The notes beneath the pieces were generated by a model, which saw only the letters and a program-made list of their open reading frames with translations, was not told where the DNA came from and did not search any database. A stretch of DNA of 32,235 nucleotides from Aeromicrobium sp. Its GTDB lineage: Bacteria; Actinomycetota; Actinomycetes; Propionibacteriales; Nocardioidaceae. The stretch's first letter is position 1. Every line of letters begins with the position of its first letter. Below, one piece after another: positions 7,968 to 15,845 of this stretch. Position numbers and translations under genes: made by a program. Where the stretch lies: positions 1 to 32,235 of the forward strand of contig JALRCA010000202.1 of assembly GCA_023257515.1 (NCBI GenBank). The letters run 5' to 3'.

Positions 7968-8857
7968 AGCAGTCCCTCGTCGCGGAGCGTCTCGAAGATC
8001 TCGCGGGTCGCCTTGGAGCGGTTGAGGGTGATGAAGTGCAGTCCGGGGGCCCCCGCGCCGAGCAGGTCGCGGCACAGCTGGGTGGCGAGCTCGATGCCCC
8101 GGGCCCGGACCGCCGCCTTGTCGTCCTTGACCGGCTCGACGACCTCGAGCACCTCCGGCGGGATCTCCGCGCCGGACAGCTCGGCCATCCGGGCCACCTG
8201 CGGGAAGTTCAGGATCGGCATGATGCCGGGGATGATCGGCAGGTCGCTGCCGCGGGCCCGCACCCGCTCGACGAGCTCGACGTAGTCACTCGCGCGGAAG
8301 AACAGCTGCGTGATGGCGAACTCGGCGCCGGCCTCGGCCTTGGCGACGAGCACGTCGGCGTCGGCGTCGCGGTCGGCGGCATCGGGGTGCGCCTCCGGGA
8401 ACGCGGCGACGCCGATCGTGAACCCGCCGAGGCCCCGCGCGAGCTCGACAAGCTCGATCGCGTGGTCCATGCCGCCGGGGTGCGTCTCCCACGGCGCGCG
8501 CGGACCGCCCTTCGGGTCGCCGCGCAGCGCGAGGACGTGGTCGATCCCCGAGGCCGCGTACTGCTTGAGGACGCCCTCGATCTCGTCGCGGGACTGACCC
8601 ACGAGCGTCAGGTGCCCGATCGCCGGGATCTTGGACTGCTCCGCGATGCGCGAGGTCACGCGCACCGTGCGCTCCTGGCTCGTGCCTCCGGCTCCGTACG
8701 TCACCGACACGAAGGTCGGGCGCAGCGGCTCGAGCTCGGCGATGGTGCGCCAGAGCACCTCCTCGCCCTCGTCGTCCTTGGGCGGGAAGAACTCGAACGA
8801 GCAGGTGGGACGCTGGTCGGCGAGCGCTCTGCTGAGGGATCCGTGCTGGTCGGCCAC
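7964..8857 (-). CDS. metF: 5,10-methylenetetrahydrofolate reductase MetF
   Basis: 297-residue flavoprotein reducing 5,10-methylene-THF to 5-methyl-THF for methionine synthesis. TIM-barrel landmarks are present in order: CSFEFFPPKDDEGE with the catalytic Glu, FVSVTYGAGGT, IGHLTLVGQSRDE, LALRGDPKGG (folate-binding Asp), FAITQLFFR, PIIPGIMPI and LHFITLN. There is no C-terminal regulatory SAM domain, as in other bacterial enzymes. Start is GTG 8857, leaderless, with its -10 seven bases upstream. A reading frame that stays open to 9910 is not a longer MetF: it lies antisense to the prenyl synthase and has no family resemblance. Confidence 0.95.
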   Translation of the reverse strand: MADQHGSLSRALADQRPTCSFEFFPPKDDEGEEVLWRTIAELEPLRPTFVSVTYGAGGTSQERTVRVTSRIAEQSKIPAIGHLTLVGQSRDEIEGVLKQYAASGIDHVLALRGDPKGGPRAPWETHPGGMDHAIELVELARGLGGFTIGVAAFPEAHPDAADRDADADVLVAKAEAGAEFAITQLFFRASDYVELVERVRARGSDLPIIPGIMPILNFPQVARMAELSGAEIPPEVLEVVEPVKDDKAAVRARGIELATQLCRDLLGAGAPGLHFITLNRSKATREIFETLRDEGLL

Positions 8858-8864
8858 GGGACCA

Positions 8865-8874
8865 AAGGTATCGT
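8865..8874. promoter_or_regulatory. Shared bidirectional -10 for metF and the prenyl synthase
   Basis: Within AAGGTATCGT the rightward hexamer TATCGT (8869-8874) and the leftward hexamer TACCTT (8870-8865) share the same TA step. Each ends exactly 7 bp before a GTG start (8882 and 8857). No ribosome-binding site fits in the 24-bp gap, so both mRNAs should be leaderless. Confidence 0.65.
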
Positions 8875-8881
8875 CCGGACC

Positions 8882-9922
8882 GTGGCCGACGGATCCGAAC
8901 TGCCGTTTCGAGACGCGGTCGACGCCGCCCTGGCGCAATTCCTCGCGCAACGTCGCGCGGAGCTCGCCGCACTGGGCCCGGAGCTCGACGGGTTCCTCGA
9001 CGCCGCGGGCGAGTTCGTGCGCGGCGGCAAGCGGCTGCGCCCGCGCTTCTGCCGGGCCGGGTGGCTCGCGGCCGGCGGTGACCCGGACGACCCAGGCCTG
9101 CCCGTCGCCGCCGCCGCGTGGGAGTGGCTGCAGGCCAGCGCCCTGGTGCACGACGACCTCATGGACGCCTCCGACACCCGGCGGGGGCGACCCAGCGTGC
9201 ACCGCGCGGCCGAGGCGGCCCACCGCGACGCGGGCCTGACGGGCTCCGCCAGCGAGCACGGCGCGTCCTACGCGATCCTGCTGGGCGACCTGATGCTGTC
9301 GTGGGCCGACGAGCAGCTGCGCGCCAGCGGACTCGACACCGTCTGGCGGGCGCTGCCGTTCCTGGACCGTTGCCGTGCCGAGGTCGTGGCCGGCCAGTAC
9401 CTGGACGTCGTGGCGCAGACCCGCGAGCTGGTGACACCCGAGCAGGCGATGCAGGTGGTCCGCTACAAGACCGCCAAGTACACCGTCGAGCGCCCGCTGC
9501 ACGTCGGTGCCGCCCTGGCCGGCGGCGACGAGGCGCTGACCGAGGCACTGACGGCCGTCGCGCTGCCGCTCGGGGCCGCGTTCCAGCTGCGCGACGACGT
9601 GCTCGGCGTGTTCGGCGACCCGGTCCGGACGGGCAAGCCGGCGGGCGACGACCTGCGCGAGGGGAAGCGCACCCTGCTGGTCGCCCGCACCCACGAGCTC
9701 GCCGACGACGCGGGACGCACCCTGCTGCACCGCCTGCTCGGCAGCCAGGACGGCATCGACACCCTGCGCGACCTGATCGTCTCGTGCGGCGCCCTCTCCT
9801 CCGTCGAGGAGGACATCGTCCGGCTCCAGGGCGAGGCCGAGGCCGCCGTCGACCGGCTGCCGCGGGCCGGCCGGGAGGCCCTGCACCGCCTCGTCGACGA
9901 CGCCGTTCACCGCTCACGCTGA
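8882..9922 (+). CDS. Polyprenyl diphosphate synthase (IdsA2-like)
   Basis: 346 residues; trans-prenyltransferase extending allylic diphosphates with IPP. The first Asp-rich motif is HDDLMDASDTRRGRPS and the second QLRDDVLGVFGD; GGKRLRPRF near residue 50 binds IPP. KTAKYTVERPLHVG and the GKPAGDDLREGKRTLL segment complete the fold. Product length (GGPP or shorter) cannot be fixed without modelling the residues before the first motif. Start GTG 8882 is the only one placed after metF, and its -10 is shared with metF. In M. tuberculosis the metF-like gene and idsA2 are likewise divergent neighbours. Confidence 0.92.
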   Translation: MADGSELPFRDAVDAALAQFLAQRRAELAALGPELDGFLDAAGEFVRGGKRLRPRFCRAGWLAAGGDPDDPGLPVAAAAWEWLQASALVHDDLMDASDTRRGRPSVHRAAEAAHRDAGLTGSASEHGASYAILLGDLMLSWADEQLRASGLDTVWRALPFLDRCRAEVVAGQYLDVVAQTRELVTPEQAMQVVRYKTAKYTVERPLHVGAALAGGDEALTEALTAVALPLGAAFQLRDDVLGVFGDPVRTGKPAGDDLREGKRTLLVARTHELADDAGRTLLHRLLGSQDGIDTLRDLIVSCGALSSVEEDIVRLQGEAEAAVDRLPRAGREALHRLVDDAVHRSR

Positions 9923-9976
9923 GCGTGACGACACTCGCACAGGTCGAGGTCACGTCCGATCCTCCTCACCGGTCCC

Positions 9977-9982
9977 TAGAAT
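9977..9982 (+). promoter_or_regulatory. -10 element upstream of the PASTA kinase
   Basis: TAGAAT lies 51 bp before GTG 10034, with no recognisable -35. The mRNA leader carries GGAGG five bases before the start, so unlike its neighbours this gene is not leaderless. Confidence 0.45.
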
Positions 9983-10033
9983 CGGGCCGGGGCCGTCCGG
10001 CCTCGTGACGATGGTGGGTCGAGGGAGGTCGGC

Positions 10034-12043
10034 GTGGCGACGATGGGCGACGAAGCCCTGATCGGGCGCGTCCTCGACGGTCGCTACCGCGTCGGCGACC
10101 GCATCGCCCGCGGCGGGATGGCGAGCGTCTTCCACGGCACCGACGAGCGGCTCGACCGCGACGTCGCCATCAAGGTCATGCACCAGGGCATGGGCGACGA
10201 CGAGCAGTTCACCCAGCGCTTCGAGCGCGAGGCCCGGTCCGCCGCCAAGCTCAACCACCGCAACGTCGTGTCGGTCTTCGACCAGGGTCGCGACGGCGAC
10301 GTCACGTACCTGGTCATGGAGTACGTGCCCGGTCGCACGCTGCGCGACATCATGCGCGACGAGGCACCCATGGCCCCGGCCCGCGCCCTCGAGCTCGTCG
10401 CCGAGGTGCTCACCGCGCTGTCCGCGGCCCACCGCGCGCACCTCGTGCACCGCGACATCAAGCCCGAGAACGTCCTCATCACGCCCGACGGCGACGTCAA
10501 GGTCGCCGACTTCGGCCTGGCCCGGGCGGTCAGCGCCGCCACCACCGCGACGGGCGGCACGCTCATCGGCACGGTCTCCTACATGGCCCCCGAGATCGTG
10601 CTGAACGACGGCACCGACGCACGCTCCGACGTCTACGCGTGCGGCGCCATGCTGTTCGAGATGCTCACCGGCGCCAAGCCGCACACGGGCGACTCCCCCA
10701 TCCAGGTCGCCTACAAGCACGTGCACAGCGACGTCCCGGCGCCGTCGAGCATCGAGCCCGACGTGCCCGACTACGTCGACGCCCTGGTCGCGCGCGCCAC
10801 CTCACGCGACCGGGACCAGCGCGCGAGCGACGCCCGGGTGCTGCTGCAGCTCGTGCGACGCGTCCAGGGTGCCGTCGCGGCGGGCCTCACGACCGACCCC
10901 GAGCTCGTCCAGGACCTGCTGCCGCGCGAGCGACCCACCGAACCCGTCGACGCCGACGACGAGGTCACCCAGGCGGTCACCGCCTCGCCCGACGACCCGA
11001 CGGTCACGGTGCGCCGCCCCGTCCCCGGTGCGGAGCCGACGATGCAGTGGAGCTCCACGGAGTGGCAGGGCGCTCCGGCGTCCGCCGCCGGAGCCACCCA
11101 CCCGACCGGCCTGCACCCGGCCATGACGCGCGAGCAGTACGGCGAGTCCAGCGCTGCGGGCTCCTCGCGTCGGGGGAGGCTCCTGCTGGTCCTCGCCCTC
11201 GCGGCGGCACTCGTCGTGGGACTCCTGGCCTACTGGGTCGGGATCGGGCGCTACACCGACGCCCCCCAGCTCGTGGGGCGCAGCGAGAAGCAGGCCGTCG
11301 CCGAGGCGGAGAAGGCAGGATTCACGCTCGAGGTCTCGGGACGGAAGTTCTCCGAGACGGCACCCCTCGGCACCGTCATCTCGACCGACCCCGGGCCGGG
11401 TGACCGCATCCTGCCGGGCGGGACGATCGACGCGGTCATCTCTCGCGGCAAGGAGCGCTACGCCGTCCCGGCCCTCAAGGGCAAGACGCTCGAGGAGGCG
11501 AAGGAGACGCTCGAGGGCGCCAACCTGCGACTCGGCGACGCGGTCGAGCGCTACGACGAGGACATCCCGAAGGGACGCATCGTGCGGCCCGTCGACGTCT
11601 CGCGTGGCGACCGCGTCAAGCGCGACACCGTCGTCGACGTCGTCGTCAGCCAGGGCAAGCGACCCATCCCCGTGCAGGACTACACGGGCAAGAAGGGCTC
11701 CGACGCGCGTGCCGCGCTCGAGGAGGCCGGTTTCACCGTCGTGGTCGAGCAGGAGTTCTCCGACGACGTCGACAAGGGCGACGTGATCGGGCAGTCGCCC
11801 AAGGAGGGCACCCGGTTCCGCGGCGACCGCATCACGCTCACGGTGTCGCGGGGGCCCGAGGAGATCGAGGTGCCGGACGTCGTGGGACAGAGCGCCTCGA
11901 AGGCTCGCAAGACCCTCGAGGACGCCGGGTTCAAGGTGCGGGTCATCCGTCCGCTGCCGGGGAACACGGTCCGCATCCAGAGTCCCGGGGCGGGCAACAA
12001 GGCCAAGGTCGGCAGCACCGTCAGCATCGTCACGGGCGGTTGA
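10034..12043 (+). CDS. pknL: PASTA-domain Ser/Thr protein kinase (PknL-like)
   Basis: 669-residue membrane receptor kinase. The cytoplasmic Hanks domain (residues ~15-280) has the Gly loop [12 protein letters not shown], the lysine in [19 protein letters not shown], the activation loop with several Thr residues, and YMAPE. A disordered acidic/Pro/Thr juxtamembrane stretch is followed by RRGR and one membrane helix (~380-400). The extracellular part carries four PASTA repeats starting near [24 protein letters not shown] and VPDVVGQ; such repeats bind muropeptides or lipid II. The symbol is by synteny (next to aroG and the prenyl synthase), not by sequence. M. tuberculosis PknL, as I recall, lacks PASTA domains. 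Confidence 0.9.
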   Translation: MATMGDEALIGRVLDGRYRVGDRIARGGMASVFHGTDERLDRDVAIKVMHQGMGDDEQFTQRFEREARSAAKLNHRNVVSVFDQGRDGDVTYLVMEYVPGRTLRDIMRDEAPMAPARALELVAEVLTALSAAHRAHLVHRDIKPENVLITPDGDVKVADFGLARAVSAATTATGGTLIGTVSYMAPEIVLNDGTDARSDVYACGAMLFEMLTGAKPHTGDSPIQVAYKHVHSDVPAPSSIEPDVPDYVDALVARATSRDRDQRASDARVLLQLVRRVQGAVAAGLTTDPELVQDLLPRERPTEPVDADDEVTQAVTASPDDPTVTVRRPVPGAEPTMQWSSTEWQGAPASAAGATHPTGLHPAMTREQYGESSAAGSSRRGRLLLVLALAAALVVGLLAYWVGIGRYTDAPQLVGRSEKQAVAEAEKAGFTLEVSGRKFSETAPLGTVISTDPGPGDRILPGGTIDAVISRGKERYAVPALKGKTLEEAKETLEGANLRLGDAVERYDEDIPKGRIVRPVDVSRGDRVKRDTVVDVVVSQGKRPIPVQDYTGKKGSDARAALEEAGFTVVVEQEFSDDVDKGDVIGQSPKEGTRFRGDRITLTVSRGPEEIEVPDVVGQSASKARKTLEDAGFKVRVIRPLPGNTVRIQSPGAGNKAKVGSTVSIVTGG

Positions 12044-12080
12044 CCCCGGCCTGGAGCAAGATCTGGGCATTCGTACCGAA

Positions 12081-12086
12081 TAGGGT
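12081..12086 (+). promoter_or_regulatory. -10 element for leaderless CMD-family mRNA
   Basis: TAGGGT ends 6 bp before ATG 12093. It lies in the 49-bp gap after the kinase stop. Confidence 0.55.
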
Positions 12087-12092
12087 GGGTCC

Positions 12093-12623
12093 ATGAGCAC
12101 TCCTCGCATCGCGCCCGGTGGGCTGCGCGAGCTCGGCCTCGTCAACCACCTCATCGCCTCGGTCGCAGGACGGGTGATCGGGGGGACACGGCCCCACGTC
12201 TTCACGACGCTCGGGCGTCAGCGAGGGCTGTTCCGCGCGTGGCTCTGGTACAGCAGCCGGATGATGCCGGGCGGGCGACTCCCCCGGACCGAGACCGAGC
12301 TCGTCATCGTGCACATCGCGACGCTGCGCGCGTGCGAGTACGAGCTGCGCCACCACCGGCGCATCGGCCGCAGCGTCGGCCTGCGACCCGAGCAGCTCGA
12401 GCACGCGGGCCAGGACGACTGGGACGGGTACACCGACCGCGAGCAGGCGCTCCTCGCCGCCGCCACCCAGTACGTGCAGGACCGCGGCATCGACGACCCC
12501 ACGTGGGACCGGCTGCGCGGACACCTCGACGAGGCCGAGGCGATCGAGCTGCTGCTCCTGTGCGGACAGTACGACTCGCTCGCCACGACGTTGCTCACGC
12601 TGCGGGTGCAGCCCGAGGACTGA
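12093..12623 (+). CDS. Carboxymuconolactone decarboxylase family protein
   Basis: 176-residue all-alpha AhpD/CMD-fold protein. The core is ETELVIVHIATLRACEYELRHHRRIGRSVGL (residues ~65-95), the E...C.YE..HH pattern typical of CMD-family proteins, with LLLLCGQYDSLATTLLTL at the C terminus. Only one Cys is in the active-site helix; the CxxC of peroxide-reducing AhpD is absent, so peroxidase activity is unlikely by the same mechanism. Substrate unknown. It has its own leaderless-type promoter and is convergent with aroG, 21 bp away. Confidence 0.82.
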   Translation: MSTPRIAPGGLRELGLVNHLIASVAGRVIGGTRPHVFTTLGRQRGLFRAWLWYSSRMMPGGRLPRTETELVIVHIATLRACEYELRHHRRIGRSVGLRPEQLEHAGQDDWDGYTDREQALLAAATQYVQDRGIDDPTWDRLRGHLDEAEAIELLLLCGQYDSLATTLLTLRVQPED

Positions 12624-12644
12624 GTGGAGGGCCCGAGGGCCACG

Positions 12645-13979
12645 TCAGTGCTCCCGGAGCATCTCCGCGACGAGGAACGCGAGCTCGAGCGACTGCTCCC
12701 GGTTCAGGCGGGGGTCGCACAGCGTCTCGTAGCGCGAGGACAGGTCCTCGGCCGAGACCCGCTGACCGCCGCCCAGGCACTCCGTGACGTCGTCGCCCGT
12801 CAGCTCGACGTGCAGGCCACCCGGCCAGGTGCCGAGCGAGCGGTGCACCTCGAAGAAGCCGCGGACCTCGTCGATCACGTCGTCGAACTCACGGGTCTTG
12901 AAGCCCGTCGACGCCTCGAAGGTGTTGCCGTGCATCGGGTCGCAGACCCAGGCCACCTCGAGGCCTGCCGCGGTGACCTTCTCGACGAGGTTCGGCAGCA
13001 GGTCGCGGATCCTGCCGGCACCGAAGCGCGTGATGAACGTGATCTTGCCGGGCGTGCGCTCGGGGTTGAGCTTCTCGTAGAGCGCGATCGCGTCGTCGGG
13101 GCTCGTCGTCGGGCCGAGCTTGACGCCGATCGGGTTGGCGATGCGACTCAGCAGCTCGACGTGCGCACCGTCGAGCTGGCGCGTGCGCTCGCCGATCCAC
13201 ACGAAGTGCCCGGAGACGTCGTAGGGCAGCTCGGTGCGCGAGTCGATACGGGTCAGTGCGTGCTCGTACTCGAGGATGAGCGCCTCGTGCGAGGAGTAGA
13301 AGTCGACGGCGTGGAACTCGTCGGGGTCGACGCCGATGGCGTCCATGAAGGCGAGCGCGCGATCGATCTCGGCGCCGATGCGCTCGTAGCTGACGCCGAC
13401 CGGGCTGCGCTTGACGAAGTCCTTGTTCCACTCGTGCATCTGGCGCAGGTCGGCGTAGCCGCCGGTCGTGAAGGCGCGCGCGAGGTTCAAGGTGGCGGAC
13501 GACGCGTGGTAGACGTCGACGAGGCGCTGGGGGTCGTGCGCCCGGGCCTCGGGCGTGAAGTCGAAGCCGTTGACGGCGTCGCCCCGGTAGGCCGGCAGCG
13601 TGACGTCGCCGCGGGTCTCGGAGTCGCTCGAGCGCGGCTTGGCGTACTGGCCGGCGAGGCGGCCCAGCTTGACCACCGGCACGCTGGCGGCGTAGGTCAG
13701 GACGACGGCCATGCTCAGGAGCACCCGCAGCTTGTTGCGGACGTTCTCGGCGGTGACGCCCTCGAACGTCTCGGCGCAGTCGCCGCCCTGCAGCAGGAAC
13801 GCCTCGCCGCGGGCGACCGCGGCCATCCGCTCGCGCAGGTCGTCGCACTCGCCCGCGAAGACGAGCGGCGGCATGCGTCGCAGCTGCCCGACCGCCCGGT
13901 CGAGGGCGGCCGCATCGGCGTAGGTGGGCTGCTGGGCAGCCCCCAGCGCGTGCAGCTCGTCAAGACTCGGAATGCTCAC
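12645..13979 (-). CDS. aroG: Class II 3-deoxy-7-phosphoheptulonate synthase
   Basis: 444 residues; condenses PEP and erythrose-4-phosphate as the first step of the shikimate pathway. Class II landmarks are FLLQGGDCAETFEG (metal-ligand Cys), RLAGQYAKPRS, LPAYRGDAVNGFDF, FYSSHEALILEYE, HFVWIGERTRQLDGAHVE, NPIGVKLGPTTSP, TFITRFGAGRI and WVCDPMHGNT (metal-ligand His). Start is GTG 13979: TATCCT lies 6 bp upstream and there is no Shine-Dalgarno, so the mRNA is probably leaderless. An adjacent GTG at 13982 would add one residue. A position next to pknL matches the M. tuberculosis order. Confidence 0.96.
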   Translation of the reverse strand: MSIPSLDELHALGAAQQPTYADAAALDRAVGQLRRMPPLVFAGECDDLRERMAAVARGEAFLLQGGDCAETFEGVTAENVRNKLRVLLSMAVVLTYAASVPVVKLGRLAGQYAKPRSSDSETRGDVTLPAYRGDAVNGFDFTPEARAHDPQRLVDVYHASSATLNLARAFTTGGYADLRQMHEWNKDFVKRSPVGVSYERIGAEIDRALAFMDAIGVDPDEFHAVDFYSSHEALILEYEHALTRIDSRTELPYDVSGHFVWIGERTRQLDGAHVELLSRIANPIGVKLGPTTSPDDAIALYEKLNPERTPGKITFITRFGAGRIRDLLPNLVEKVTAAGLEVAWVCDPMHGNTFEASTGFKTREFDDVIDEVRGFFEVHRSLGTWPGGLHVELTGDDVTECLGGGQRVSAEDLSSRYETLCDPRLNREQSLELAFLVAEMLREH

Positions 13980-13985
13980 CACGCA

Positions 13986-13991
13986 AGGATA
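13986..13991 (-). promoter_or_regulatory. -10 element for leaderless aroG mRNA
   Basis: On the minus strand TATCCT (13991-13986) is followed by 6 bases and then GTG 13979. Confidence 0.6.
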
Positions 13992-14060
13992 CGGTCCCCC
14001 GCCACCTCTGCTCTCCCCCGCCTGCTCCCGTGGACCCCGCCCTCCCGCGTGGCGCGGGGT

Positions 14061-14160
14061 CGCTGATTCCCAGGCTTGCCAGGGAACCAGCGCGCCGACC
14101 ACGGGAGTCCGCGCGAAGCCCGGGTTGCGCAGGAGGCTTCGTGACGAATTCCCGTGGTGG
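14061..14160 (+). repeat. Dispersed palindromic repeat, left copy
   Basis: It starts with an imperfect hairpin (CGCTGATTCCC pairing with GGGAACCAGCG) and ends with a second pair of arms, ACCACGGGA (14098-14106) and TCCCGTGGT (14150-14158). About 60 of the first 72 bases match the reverse complement of 15350-15277. It fills most of the 276-bp gap between aroG and the AbiEi-like gene; the rest of that gap (14161-14255) shows only a weak GACGCT -10-like hexamer at 14244. Confidence 0.7.
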
Positions 14161-14255
14161 GTGGCGCCTCCACAGGCCGACCCGGACGCCGCCGGTCGTC
14201 CACAGGGAGGGTCCCGGCCCTCGACCGGACCATCTCAGGACGCGACGCTCACGGG

Positions 14256-15242
14256 ATGGACGAGATCTTCAGCGCCCTGGCCGAGACCAACGGTGGCTAC
14301 CTGCACCGCTCGGACGTGCTCGAGTGGGGCGGGAGCGATCGCACGATCCGGCGCGCCGTGGGCGACCGGGTGTTGCGACGGATCCGCGTCGGCACCTACG
14401 TCTTCCGCGAGCCGTTCGACGACCTCACACCCGAGGAGCAGCACGTCGTGCTCGCGCGATCGGTGGTCGACAAGTTCCCCGACGGCTCGGTCGCACTCTC
14501 CCATCACAGCGCGGCCGCGGCCCACGGCCTGGCCGTGTTCGGTGCCGATCTGTCGGTCGTCCACCTCACTCGCCTCGACAACGGCTCCGGTCGCATCGAG
14601 TCCGGCGTCGTCCACCACGGCACCGGTCACGTCGTGGGAGGACTCGTGTCGGTGGACGGTCGTCTCCTCGTCCCGGTCAGCACGGCGGTGTGGCAGACCG
14701 CGTGCCAGACGGACAGCCGCGGATCACTCGTGGTCATGGACTCCGCGCTGCACCAGGGCCTGCTGCTGCCCGAGCAGCTCGCCGAGACCGCGGGCCCGTT
14801 CGAGCGCTGGCCGGGTTCTCGACCTGCCCGCCTCATGGCCCGCATGGCCGACGCCGGCGCGGAGACGCCCGGCGAGTCCTTGATGCGCTACGTCTGCTTC
14901 CAGGGCTCGCTGCCCCGCCCTGACACCCAGTACGTCGTGCTGGCCGAGGACGGGTCCTTCGTCGCACGCTCCGACCTCGGGTGGGAGGCCTACCGTCACG
15001 TCGGGGAGTTCGACGGCATGCGCAAGTACTGGCGGGACCGCCGCCCGCACGAGGACGCCACCGACGTCGTGGTGCGGGAGAAGCTCCGTGAGGACGCGAT
15101 CCGCGGACTCGACCACGGCATGAGCCGTGCGACGTGGCCCGAGGTGCTGCCGGAGGCGAGCCGTCGACTCGCCGAGCGTCTGCGGCACGACCTCGACCAG
15201 TCCCACCGCTTGTACGCCAAGGCTCGTCGATTCTTCGCGTGA
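14256..15242 (+). CDS. Orphan AbiEi-like protein with endonuclease-like C-terminal domain
   Basis: 328 residues. Residues ~1-50 (ETNGGYLHRSDVLEWGGSDR..., then RVLRRIRVGTYVF) form the winged helix-turn-helix typical of AbiEi-family antitoxins. The C-terminal half (~200-260) shows a pattern of PD-(D/E)XK nucleases of the DUF559/Vsr type: Glu207 in GESLMRY, LPRPDTQYVV, Asp240 in RSDLGW, and Glu251-x-Asp253 with Lys257 in GEFDGMRKY. No AbiEii nucleotidyltransferase toxin gene lies beside it, so it is not a standard type IV toxin-antitoxin pair. Similar solitary proteins are common in high-GC actinobacteria, but their function is unknown. Start ATG 14256 is the first before the HTH; it lacks a ribosome-binding site. 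The gene is bracketed by inverted repeats. Confidence 0.75.
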   Translation: MDEIFSALAETNGGYLHRSDVLEWGGSDRTIRRAVGDRVLRRIRVGTYVFREPFDDLTPEEQHVVLARSVVDKFPDGSVALSHHSAAAAHGLAVFGADLSVVHLTRLDNGSGRIESGVVHHGTGHVVGGLVSVDGRLLVPVSTAVWQTACQTDSRGSLVVMDSALHQGLLLPEQLAETAGPFERWPGSRPARLMARMADAGAETPGESLMRYVCFQGSLPRPDTQYVVLAEDGSFVARSDLGWEAYRHVGEFDGMRKYWRDRRPHEDATDVVVREKLREDAIRGLDHGMSRATWPEVLPEASRRLAERLRHDLDQSHRLYAKARRFFA

Positions 15243-15250
15243 GTGCCTCG

Positions 15251-15350
15251 CCCGGGAACCTGTCACCTCGCTGCCACCGCAACCCGGGCGTCGCGTCGAT
15301 TCCCGTGGGTCGTGCGCTGGTTCCCCGGCGAGCATGGGAATCAGCGCTCC
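15251..15350 (-). repeat. Dispersed palindromic repeat, right copy (inverted)
   Basis: Read on the minus strand it aligns with 14061-14160: the shared start CGCTGATTCCCA, then GGGAACCAGCGC, the ACGGGA motif, and GCCCGGGTTGCG. It lies between the AbiEi-like stop (15242) and the DUF427 stop (15372) and occupies nearly all of that gap. Confidence 0.7.
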
Positions 15351-15371
15351 GGGGCGGATGAGAGGTCCCGG

Positions 15372-15845
15372 TCACCAGCCGAGGGTGCCCGGGGCGCCCT
15401 TGAAGGGCCCCGAGACGCGCGAGGTGATCCACCCTCCGTAGAAGTCGCCCGGCTGGGCCTGGACCTGCTCGCCGTCCACCGTGCAGCGGTCGACGCGGCC
15501 CGGGTAGAGAGCGAGGTGGTCGCGCAGGGCCTCGAAGCCGGAGGCCGGCTCGGGATAGGTCCACGCCCCCGACGGCACCACGTGCTCGCCGCTCACCAGG
15601 TCGAAGTACGACGCCAGGCCCTTCCACTCGCACCACGTGCCACCGGCGACCGGACGCAGCATCCGCTCGTCGACGTCGGTCAGCGGGAGGTAGTAGGTCG
15701 GCGGGTGGCTCGTCTCGAGCACGCGCAGGGCGCTGCGGGTGTCGGCCAGGACGCGGCCACCGAGCTCGACGACGACGTGCTCGGTGCTCGGCACGACGGC
15801 CGGCGGGCGGGGGTAGGACCAGACGTCCTCGACGGGGGTGTCCAT
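15372..15845 (-). CDS. DUF427 domain protein
   Basis: 157-residue protein of the DUF427 family, small beta-rich proteins of unknown function. Visible family features are VEDVWSYPRPPAVVPS, VVVELGGRVLADTRSALRVLETSHPPTYYLP, the conserved WCEWKGLASYFDLV and AWTYPEPASGF. ATG 15845 overlaps the pfkA stop as TGATG, so it is the translationally coupled last gene of the acyltransferase-pfkA-DUF427 operon. Confidence 0.9.
   Translation of the reverse strand: MDTPVEDVWSYPRPPAVVPSTEHVVVELGGRVLADTRSALRVLETSHPPTYYLPLTDVDERMLRPVAGGTWCEWKGLASYFDLVSGEHVVPSGAWTYPEPASGFEALRDHLALYPGRVDRCTVDGEQVQAQPGDFYGGWITSRVSGPFKGAPGTLGW

Larger units (their letters stand above)
14061..15350. mobile_element. Candidate repeat-bounded unit around the AbiEi-like gene
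   Basis: Two ~100-bp copies of the same sequence in opposite orientation (14061-14160 and 15251-15350) enclose one gene and nothing else; the right copy begins 8 bp after the gene's stop. No transposase is present and I see no clear target-site duplication, so it may be a non-autonomous cassette, or simply two insertions of a dispersed palindromic repeat. Origin by transfer is inference; base composition is not visibly different from the surroundings. Confidence 0.35.

Noticed and set aside
8896-8910. LexA-box-like CGAAC-N4-GTTTCG
   Set aside because: One mismatch in the half-site, inside the coding start of the prenyl synthase, and no damage-response context.
8858-9910. N-terminal extension of the metF frame
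   Set aside because: Antisense to the prenyl synthase, no MetF homology there, and the leaderless -10 fixes GTG 8857.
12624-12644. GGCCC/GGGCC hairpin between the CMD gene and aroG
   Set aside because: Only 5 bp with a 2-base loop and no T-tract; too short to call a terminator.
14256-15242. Complete type IV AbiE toxin-antitoxin system
   Set aside because: No AbiEii nucleotidyltransferase toxin gene on either side; only the antitoxin-like HTH is present, fused to another domain.
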